Shown piece after piece: positions 56,996 to 64,000 of a DNA stretch of 64,000 bases (position 1 is its first letter; the number at the start of each line of letters is the position of its first letter). The notes under the pieces were generated by a model. The model saw only the letters and a list, made by a program, of their open reading frames with translations, made no database searches and was not told where the DNA came from. The position numbers and the translations under genes are program-made. The stretch is taken from positions 20,098,615 to 20,162,614 of the forward strand of contig JBANSL010000012.1 of the NCBI GenBank assembly GCA_037127255.1, written 5' to 3'. This stretch comes from Persicaria tinctoria (lineage: Eukaryota > Streptophyta > Magnoliopsida > Caryophyllales > Polygonaceae).

Positions 56996-57009
56996 GTTGC
57001 TCAGGATTC

Positions 57010-57357
57010 GAGCCCAAAAAAAAAAAATGGCTCGGGGAGGAAGGCACAGGGGCAAGCACACGCATGGGGCTGAGGCACATGGAGTTGGCATTTTTGCTAA
57101 TTAAATTAGGCTCATTTACTTATAAATTAGGCCCCTTAACTAGCAATTAACTCATAAAATTTAGGTTCATTTAATTATAATTAGACCTTTGAGAGAATTT
57201 TACACATTAAGCAAAATCTTACACTCTATGACAATTTTACATTTGATCAAATCCCTGTATATATGAATATTGCTTTAATTATTTTCAAGACATTTAATTA
57301 TTTGAATTTTTACCATTATTTTATAATATTAAACTGCATAGGGCGGGATCATACTAG
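57010..57357 (+). mobile_element. Possible Helitron 3' end remnant
   Basis: AT-rich stretch ending CATAGGGCGGGATCATACTAG before T (CTAG at 57354-57357). GGGATCATACTAG is the same as the terminal segment of the minus-strand Helitron at 1318-1330, but the hairpin stem is degraded here. No 5' end was found, so the extent is arbitrary. Confidence 0.4.
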
Positions 57358-57412
57358 TTACCTATTGATTTTAACGCATGAGCGCTCATATGGAAATGTG
57401 AATCCCCACATT
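57358..57412 (+). pseudogene. Split coding piece, left part
   Basis: Open frame reading YLLILTHERSYGNVNPHI up to the hAT insertion at 57413. After removing the hAT and one 8-bp duplication it continues in frame at 58076. Family unknown. Confidence 0.45.
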
Positions 57413-58067
57413 CAGAGGTGGATCCTCTTTAGGGCCAGTAGTGGCAGTCACCCCCCCCCAATCGAAAATGAAATTTAACATACATATTCCTCTCGTCAAT
57501 AGCTTCGATTTGATATATTATAAGCTCAAATCCGATATCTGAGCAAAAAGTTATAAGCGTTTCAAATTTCAGCACTGAATTACAATATTTTCCTACATCA
57601 TTTATCAAACCGATATATGTTTATTGTAATTATCATTTATTAATTTCAAATCTTAATAATATAACTATATTCGAGAAATTCAAATTAGGAGGTTATATTG
57701 AAATATTTGAAAACCATAAAATAAATTATGCAAGTTCAGGATACATAATATTGATGATTTTTAGGAAAAGAAAAATTATGATTTAATTTTACATACAATA
57801 TTTTTTATCGTAATTTTTTGCCCCCTCAATCAACAAGTTCAGTATCCGCCAGGGGCGGATCTACTTGCATTGGTGGGGATGCTCAAGCATCAAAAAAAAA
57901 ATATTAGTGTTAATTTCTTAATATTTTCCGTCAAGCATCCCCAACCCGGGAAAGAAATTACAAAAAAAAAATTTTTTTACCCTTAAACATTCTCGGAATG
58001 ATAAAAATTTTACCTTCGAGTATCCTCGGAATGACGGTCCAGGATCCGCCCCTGGTATCCGCCACTG
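57413..58067. mobile_element. hAT MITE, 655 bp, interrupting a coding frame
   Basis: Ends CAGAGGTGGATCC and, on the other strand, CAGTGGCGGATACC. A perfect 8-bp duplication CCCACATT lies at 57405-57412 and 58068-58075. CAGxGGCGGA termini are common among plant hAT MITEs. Interior non-coding apart from a C-run at about 57451-57460. A second hAT MITE sits in its right terminus. Confidence 0.9.
57850..58054. mobile_element. Second hAT MITE nested in the first, 205 bp
   Basis: Perfect 12-bp inverted ends CAGGGGCGGATC/GATCCGCCCCTG with an 8-bp duplication GTATCCGC at 57842-57849 and 58055-58062. It inserted into the terminal repeat of the outer MITE, only 13 bases from its end. Confidence 0.9.
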
Positions 58068-58075
58068 CCCACATT

Positions 58076-58213
58076 TATATTGAACCACTAGAATTTGGGA
58101 ATGGGGTGTTTCCGTCCATAGAGTTCCAGGTGGAAGTAAGCGATGAAAATTATATTGTTCAACAAGGAACAAAAAGCCTGAAAGAAATTACATACCGACT
58201 CAGCTGCAGGTAG
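58076..58213 (+). pseudogene. Split coding piece, right part
   Basis: Continues the frame of 57358-57412 (YIEPLEFGNGVFPSIEFQVE, ITYRLSCR) to TAG 58211-58213. Joined, the frame is 64 codons with a normal-looking composition. No family recognised. Reading straight through the precise hAT junction supports a real exon before insertion. Confidence 0.45.
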
Positions 58214-58391
58214 AGGTGTTAGATTATGATTCAAAATTAGATAAAGTAGAAATTAATTAATTAGGTATGTTGCTGCGTGATTTCTATGAGCAGTTAGAGA
58301 TATTTTAGGAGGTGGTTAATTAGTAGAAAGTGCTCCAAGTAGTGGACGGCAGTTTTAGATTTAGGTTGATTATAAATTGTAATTTGGTTTA

Positions 58392-58948
58392 TCAGATTAA
58401 TTGAATTGAGGAGATTTTCCTCTGTTCCAACAGTTGGGGCTTGCTTTGGAAATTGCTGGTACTCGCAAGATTCGGCTTTTTTCGATCTAATTTCTCAATT
58501 TGTTGCTTCCCATCCGATTGACTCCTCACCGGCTTCTTCAATAGCTGCGTGATGTACTTACCGCCGGATCTATTCAGCTCAACGATATCCTTGGCAAGGC
58601 GATCAGCCTTCTTAGCAACGTCCCTCCGGTGCTTGCAGTTGCAGTCGCCGCAGAAACCCCAGCAACAAGTTTTGGGGATGGAGTTTCCGTCGACTAGCAC
58701 GGTTGCCTCCTTGTGCTTCACTTCCATTTTTGGAGCAAACTTTTCGCCGTGTGCAATATTTCCTCTCCTTCGTTGGCATCCCTGACAAAGCCATTCAGGT
58801 CAGCAAATAGGGGACTGAGTTCGCCGTTTTCCTTGTTGAGTGTGTCGATGAAACTCTTGACATTGAAGATATAGTTGAGCTCCTTCTTCGCCCAATCTAA
58901 AGGCCATCCCAAGAGGCAACGGCATACGCCTATTGCCTCGGCTGCCAT
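58392..58948 (-). pseudogene. Coiled-coil N-terminus of an NBS-LRR resistance gene
   Basis: Minus strand from ATG 58948. The first frame starts MAAEAIGVCRCLLGWPLDWA and has heptads typical of an Rx/RPS2-like CC domain (YIFNVKSFIDTLNKENGELS, DANEGEEILHTAKSLLQKW). It shifts frame at an A run near 58725. The second frame continues KEATVLVDGNSIPKTCCWGF, CGDCNCKHRRDVAKKADRLA and KDIVELNRSGGKY, the Cys/Arg-rich 'W-P---R' end of such CC domains. It stops at 58392 with no P-loop, NB-ARC or LRR. Intact family members are intracellular immune receptors of about 900 residues or more; this is only about 185 codons. Confidence 0.65.
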
Positions 58949-59339
58949 CGATGAACTGTAATCAAGTTTCTGGATATATGATGGGAAAGAAGAAAAATGA
59001 TCGTAGCTAATTAAAGATTCCTTTATCTGTCTATTGACAATTTAATTATTTAATTAGAATAGCAACAAAGATTTAATTGTTCTTTAATTAAGTTCATATT
59101 GACAGACAATCGTTATATAAATTATTAATTAACACTAATTGATTATCATCAACTGTATCCAAATTTTCGAATTCTTTATCTTTGCTTAGTTTTCAGATGC
59201 TTATAGACTCACAGTATTAGTAACCAACTAAACTTGTTCGGCATAAAAAAGAGTAAACCATGCACTAAGCTCCTCCATCTTAAGAAAAAAAAAAACCACT
59301 ACTTGTTTTTTTTTATATTTCAACTATTTATATTACCAC
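58949..59339. other. Unassigned AT-rich stretch
   Basis: Upstream side of the resistance-gene fragment; contains AT-rich DNA and an (A)n tract near 59284, but no gene, terminal repeat or clear promoter that I can support. Confidence 0.4.
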
Positions 59340-60010
59340 CTAATTAAAAAGGTGTGTGATTTATTTACAAATTCGAATTCTTGGGATATTGAAAAATTAA
59401 ACAATATTTTTCCCTCTCATATTGTTCATATGATTACTAATATCCATATTCCAGTAACTGATATTCCTGACAAGTTAATTTGGATTTATAGTAATAATGG
59501 GAACTTTTCTGTTAAATCCACATCTTCTCTCTTTAATACAAGGAATATAAAAAAAATCTCAACAGACTGGATTTGGAAACTTAATATTGCTCCGAGTATA
59601 AAAAATTTCATTCGGAAAATTGTTTTAGATATCTTACCTACTACTGTTCGTCTAAATAGATACTCCCTCCGTATCGCAATACTTGTTGTTTTATAGTGTT
59701 AAAGTTGTATAAAAAAAACTTGTTGTTTTAGCTATAATTATTGTCTTTATAGGTAATGATTGCTCTTTTTATAGGTAATAATTAATCTTTTTAGGTATTT
59801 TAAGCTATAAAAGTAAAGTACATATAGGTTTTATTAATAAGTGTGTATAGAGCTAAAACAACAAGTATTGCGTTACGGAGGGAGTATATAAAGAGAGTAC
59901 CAAGTACATGTTCTCTTTGTAATTCTGATATAGAAGATACAAATCATTTATTGTTTAATTGTCAGATTATCAGATCCCTTATTCAAAAGTTGGGTGTTAA
60001 ATTGAAAAAA
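59340..60010 (+). pseudogene. LINE-2 fragment (zf-RVT region)
   Basis: Plus-strand frame with the post-RT region of a plant LINE. It has LIWIYSNNGNFSVKSTSSLF, the conserved WIWKLNIAPSIKNFIRKIVL, and, after a Stowaway insertion, RVPSTCSLCNSDIEDTNHLL and FNCQIIRSL. Removing the MITE restores the frame (LNRYIKRVPSTCSLC). A poly-A run lies near 60005, and weak coding similarity may continue to about 60200. Upstream RT and endonuclease are absent. Confidence 0.7.
59663..59884. mobile_element. Stowaway (Tc1/Mariner) MITE, 222 bp
   Basis: Termini CTCCCTCCGTA(T/A)CGCAATACT and its complement, about 30 bp well matched, with TA duplications at 59661-59662 and 59885-59886. CTCCCTCCGT ends plus a TA target are the Stowaway signature. 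Inserted in the LINE-2 frame. Confidence 0.95.
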
Positions 60011-60249
60011 AAAATGTTTTGAACTACTAACATGACATACTGAGTTGAAAAAAACGCTCCCAAAAAACACTCTGATAACTCCCTCCCTTGATGGAAATTG
60101 GAATAAATGTTTCAAGGGCTTTGACAGGATGTTTTGTGTCAAAGGCCTTGGAGCGTTAACAGTTGATGAAATACAAAACCTATCTTATTTTTCCGTATAT
60201 TATTTTATCTTATTATATATACTTCTGTTATATTATATATGTATGTATG

Positions 60250-61080
60250 CCTAACCTTTTCAGGAAGTATATTCGAAGATTATATCCTTCCTTAAGTACA
60301 TATTGAGGAGATCTATTTCAAAATGGATCATGGTTTTGGAGTATCCATAAATAGAAGATTCAAATATCAAGCCTGATTCGAAGGAGCCGTTGGAAATCTG
60401 GTGTTGAAGATCCTCACGCTCCAAGCTCTTATATAAAGGAAAGGAAGGAGAAGACAGAGATAACAGTGCTACACACGAGCTTTCATTCAAGCAATATTTG
60501 TCTTCCAAAGTGTCTCTCTGCTAAGCGCTCAAGAGTTTGTTGTTTATTTCAAAGCCTTTGAGAGTCACTGTGAGCTTATAGGATATATTCATTTAAAGTG
60601 TTACTCGAGAGTTTATAACTCGGAAAGTTGCACTAGGCTATTGATTTGTGAGAGTAAGAGGATTGTACTAGATAGCTGAGAGGGGTGGGGCTCTTCTAGA
60701 TTGGTCTAGGACTCCAAGGGAACGTGAGTTGACTAGATTGCAATTGTATAGGAGAGAGGCTTCTCGGTGAGCTATTAGGATCCTAAGCTAAGCAAATCAA
60801 TAAAGCCTTTGAATCCTAGGGTTGTGGAAGAACCCTAGGCGGGGACGTAGGCCAAGTTGTGCTGAACCTCGTAAACAATTACTCGTGTTCTTTACTTATT
60901 TGCTTTACCTTATTTCCGCACTTGGTTCGATTGTCTAACTTTGTGATTCAGGTTTAATCTCAAAGGTTTTGGTACAAGCTCCAAAAGTCTTGAGACTTTC
61001 TGAGAAAAACGGGCATACTCTATTCAACCCCCCTTCTAGAGTATTTCTTATTACATTGTTTTTATATTATCGAACCTTCA
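60250..61080 (+). mobile_element. Sirevirus-type copia: probable 5' LTR
   Basis: The stretch ends CGAACCTTCA two bases before the primer-binding site. It holds a strong TATA box (60430-60439) and a leader with repeated GAGAGT/GTGAGAGT words, as in Sirevirus LTRs. The 5' boundary cannot be set because no 3' LTR lies in the window; the start given is a guess. Element continues beyond the window end. Confidence 0.55.
60430..60439 (+). promoter_or_regulatory. TATA box of the Sirevirus-type LTR
   Basis: TATATAAAGG within the LTR, followed by GA-rich transcribed leader, about 650 bases before the primer-binding site. Confidence 0.6.
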
Positions 61081-61082
61081 AT

Positions 61083-61094
61083 TGGTATCAGAGC
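61083..61094 (+). other. Sirevirus-type primer-binding site
   Basis: TGGTATCAGAGC, tRNA-iMet complement, two bases after the LTR end. Confidence 0.9.
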
Positions 61095-61138
61095 TTTACT
61101 CACTGTTTTTGATCTAACAATCTTGTGAGTTTTTGATC

Positions 61139-62938
61139 ATGTCTGGTGAAGCAAGCGGAGGATTTGCACAGGGAAGGTCCACAAGCGGACCGCCACTCTT
61201 TGTAGGAAACAACTTTGTCCACTGGAGATCTTTGATGAAGATGTTCATCATAGACCAAGATTTAGAGCTTTGGAACATTATAGAGAATGGTCCGAAGATT
61301 CCAGAAAAAGATGGACCAAATGACACCAAAGTTGCAAAGAAGGAGTCTGAATACAACCAAGCAGATCTTGAAACCATCTCCAAAAACTACAGGGCTATTA
61401 ACTTACTTTATTGTGGTCTTAGCACTGATGAGTTTAACCGTATTTCATCTTGTAGGTCAGCTAAAGAGATTTGGGACAAGTTGGTCGTCACCTATGAAGG
61501 AACAAGTCAAGTGAAAGACACCAAGATCAGCATCTTCCTTCGAAAGTATGAGCTCTTTAAGATGAAGTCTGGTGAGTCAATCAAAGCCATGTTCACACGA
61601 TTCACAGAAATCACCAACAACCTTGACTCTCTCGGCAAGAGCTTTACGAACGTTGAGAACGTAAGGAAGATACTGAGGTGCCTTCCAAAGGAGAAATGGG
61701 GTCCAAAAGTAACAGCTATAGAGGAAGCCCAGGACCTCACCACTCTACCCCTTGATGACCTTCTTGGAAAGCTGATCACGCATGAGATGATTCTTAATGA
61801 AGACGATGGAGAACTTCCAGCTAGCACTAAGAACTTGGCACTCAAGACTAAGAAGGATGAGCCCAAGGATGGATCTGATTCCGAAGATGAGGATGACGAT
61901 GAGGATGATCCTTTTGCTCTTATCACAAGAGGCCTTGCTAGAATTCTCAAAATGAAGTAGCAATTCAACAACAAGGATGGATCAGAGTCTTCAAAATTTC
62001 GAGGTAAGCCTCAATACAACAAGTATGAAAAGAAAACTAAACCGTTGTCTTGTTTTGAATGTGGTGAAACAAATCATCTTGTAAAGGACTGCCCTCAAAA
62101 GACAAAGAGCCAGCCCAAGAAAGGTGACAAATGGAAGAAGAAAGCCATGGTGGCTACTTGGAGTGATTCCGACTCTGACTCCGACGATGAGAAGGCCAAC
62201 ATTTGTCTTATGGCCTCAGAAAATGAATCCCACGATGACACGCTTGAAGCTACTGTAAGAGAACTCATGGAAAGTCCAAAAGAGGTATTATCGGAATTCC
62301 TTTCCAATATGATTGCCAATGAAGAGAAGCTTATTGCCCAAACTAACATTCTTATTAAGAGAACTATGGACCAGGAAAGAACTATTGAGGATCTGTCTAT
62401 GAGGGTCAAAGGTCTTGAAGCTTCTTATTCAGGTCTTGACATTAAAGTCAAGACGCTTGACTCGGAGAAATCTGAACTCAAGCAAGATCTCTCATCTCTA
62501 AGAAATGAGCATCATGACTTAGAGAACGAGAAGATCTCCCTGAATAATAAGATTCTAGACCAACAGACAGCCCTCATAAGTTTTACCAAATCCAAAGGCA
62601 CTCTCGATAAGATGTTGGGTGAGCAACAAAGCTCTCTAAACAAAAGTGGTATTGGTTACAATCCAAAGTTTTTAAAGAAGCAACACATTACCACTTTTGT
62701 AAAGGCAAAAGGAAGCAGAACCTCTCCTATATGTCACCATTGTGCTAGAAAGGGACATGTAAAAGAGACTTGCCCTTATAGAATAAAGGATCCATATATT
62801 ATTCGCAATACATTTCCTGTTCATTTGAGAAAAGAACGGATAACACAAGTTTGGGTCCCAAAAGGCACTATTTTACCAAATATGGTTTACCCCAACAATG
62901 GATCCAAATTTGCTTATTGGTCTAGCCACAAAGGTTGA
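61139..62938 (+). CDS. Sirevirus-type gag with one in-frame UAG
   Basis: From ATG 61139 (the frame is open slightly upstream but this is the first ATG) a 600-codon frame runs to TGA 62936-62938 with one stop, TAG 61958-61960. The N-terminal capsid has FVHWRSLMKMFIIDQDLELW, NLLYCGLSTDEFNRISSCRS and KYELFKMKSGESIKAMFTRF. An acidic patch follows (DSEDEDDDEDDPFAL), then a first CCHC knuckle (CFECGETNHLVKDCP, about 62054-62098). A long coiled coil comes next (62380-62600, LEASYSGLDIKVKTLDSEKS), and a second CCHC knuckle (CHHCARKGHVKETCP, about 62733-62777). Two knuckles around a coiled coil are typical of Sirevirus gag. Gag forms particles and binds RNA. The UAG could be a mutation or a readthrough site. 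Confidence 0.82.
61958..61966 (+). other. UAG CAA UUC, possible stop-readthrough context
   Basis: The only stop in the gag frame is TAG followed by CAATTC. Plant-virus type-I readthrough sites follow UAG-CAR-YYA; this fits except for the last base. It is upstream of both zinc knuckles. Suggestive only. Confidence 0.35.
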
Positions 62939-63539
62939 TGTTTGTTTTGCAGGAGATCACCAAGGTGAAAGAACACAAATGGATTATTGATAGTGGTTGC
63001 TCGAGGCATATGAGTGGGAAGAGCTCTCTCTTTCATGACCTAAAGGAGCAATCCACAGGAACAATCACTCTTGGTGACAAAGGGAAATGCGACATCGTTG
63101 GTATTGGTAGTGTTGGAAGTGATTCCAGCTTTAGTATTAAAAATGTCTATCTTGTTAATGGTTTAAAGTATAATCTGCTTAGTGTTTCTCAATTATGTGA
63201 TAGTGGTAACAATGTCAGATTTAACAAGAAAAGATATATAGTGTGCAGAGAAGATACAGGTGAAGTTATTCTGACTGCATATCGTTACAACAATATATAC
63301 GCCGTAAATGCTGATCAAGGGGCACAAGGAAGCTTAACCTGTCTAAAGGCTTTGACGGACGATCCAAAGCTCTGGCATAGGATACTCGGTCATGTAAGCC
63401 CACATACACTACAAAAGCTTGTGACCAAAGGGCTTGTAAGAAGACTACCTGAGATGGACTTCAAAGGTATTGAGATGTGCAAAGCATGCACACGAGGTAA
63501 ACAAACACGTAGCTCTTTCAAACCCAAAAAGTTTATTTA
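62939..63539 (+). pseudogene. Sirevirus-type protease and integrase N-terminus
   Basis: Frame shifted by -1 relative to gag. It reads EITKVKEHKWIIDSGCSRHM (aspartic protease, active-site DSG) and YNLLSVSQLCDSGNNVRFNK. The GAG-pre-integrase domain with the HHCC zinc-binding pattern follows (LWHRILGHVSPHTLQKLVTK, CKACTRGKQTRSSFKPKK). A stop, TAG 63538-63540, comes directly where the integrase catalytic core should begin. What follows belongs to the region just before reverse transcriptase, so the core is deleted. Confidence 0.8.
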
Positions 63540-64000
63540 GATCTTAACATCCATGAAGAGAACGAGGAAGGTGATGATGCTGCTACCAAGAACACAGAGA
63601 AGAGAAACATGCAGGAACTGATTCTTAACACTGAAGAATTGGCCCAAGGTGTTGAAGATTCGTCCAAAGCCCTTGGTGTCCAATCCAACAGTGTTGAGAC
63701 GTCAGAAACTGCTGTAACTGAACCTAACAGGACCACGGAGTCAGATGTACTACAAGTTAATCCAACTGGTGTGACGAATCAAGGAGCTGAGACTAGCAAA
63801 AGGAAATTCAAATACTCCTCATCACACTCTTTAAAGGATATCATCTCTGACCCTACTTCTAGTGTTCAAACTCGTTCTAAACTTAAAGATCTTTGTGCTT
63901 TTCACGCGTTTGTTTCTCTTATTGAGCCAAAGAAGGTAGATGAGGCACTTCAGGAGCCAGACTGGATCATTGCTATGCAAAGTGAGCTTAATGAATTTGA
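63540..64000 (+). pseudogene. Sirevirus-type integrase-RT spacer and RT start, partial
   Basis: A third frame, open from 63540 to the window end. It has an acidic spacer (DLNIHEENEEGDDAATKNTE), then SSHSLKDIISDPTSSVQTRS, a segment conserved just before Sirevirus reverse transcriptase, and the start of RT itself (VSLIEPKKVDEALQEPDWII). The remaining RT and RNase H lie beyond the window. The jump from protease/integrase start to this spacer marks a deletion of roughly 1 kb or more. Confidence 0.75.

Noticed and set aside
1..64000. tRNA or rRNA genes
   Set aside because: Only 12-18-nt complements of tRNA 3' ends were found, all at LTR-element primer-binding sites; no cloverleaf gene or rRNA block was seen.

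Overview
The window looks like nuclear DNA of a flowering plant, most likely a eudicot. It is almost entirely layered transposable elements. The plant signature comes from Athila-like and chromovirus-like LTR elements, a Sirevirus-type copia, a TRIM, Helitrons with CTAG ends, hAT, Stowaway and CACTA elements. Remnants of plant gene families are also present: a phloem-protein-2 domain, the coiled-coil end of an NBS-LRR resistance gene, and a WD40 gene fragment. No complete host gene, tRNA, rRNA or CRISPR array is visible. Species cannot be set from the sequence alone.

Layout. At 1-5.35 kb a short open frame is split by a hAT element (8-bp target duplication) and then by a 4-kb minus-strand Helitron. 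At 5.35-8.5 kb lie CACTA (En/Spm) Transposase_24 fragments on the minus strand. At 8.5-19.9 kb there are three copies of one ~1.95-kb LTR (family A). Between them are a plus-strand gag-pro piece (10.25-11.52 kb) and a minus-strand internal region with integrase tail, linker, protease and gag (13.5-17.9 kb) but no reverse transcriptase. LTRs and coding linkers alike are studded with the palindrome TCGATATCGA. At 19.93-29.82 kb there is a perfect LTR-internal-LTR-internal-LTR array (family B, 4188-bp period) inside one 5-bp target duplication; it encodes only a gag-like protein. At 30.04-34.19 kb a second Helitron carries a captured WD40 gene piece with its intron, plus a foldback element sitting in a TA microsatellite. 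Family B and this Helitron appear nested in an old hAT-like element (19.9-34.9 kb). A TRIM (35.05-35.50 kb) and a PP2 remnant (35.9-36.3 kb) follow.

At 36.68-38.39 kb lies the 3' part of a LINE. At 38.70-50.34 kb a large non-coding LTR element (LARD) with 3.03-kb LTRs interrupts the leader of a copia element (copia-1, 50.63-55.79 kb) and is flanked by identical 486-bp direct copies of its neighbourhood. Copia-1 appears to sit inside the 5' LTR of a second copia (copia-2, 55.8-57.0 kb). At 57.36-58.21 kb a second split coding piece is broken by a hAT that contains another hAT. At 58.39-58.95 kb is the resistance-gene N-terminus, at 59.34-60.0 kb a LINE piece with a Stowaway MITE in it, and from about 60.2 kb to the end a Sirevirus-type copia with an in-frame UAG in gag and its integrase core deleted.

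The parts do not form a host pathway. They record successive insertions, deletions and duplications. The most unusual signals are the dispersed palindrome of family A, the tandem family-B array, the long duplication around the LARD, and the gene-carrying Helitron.
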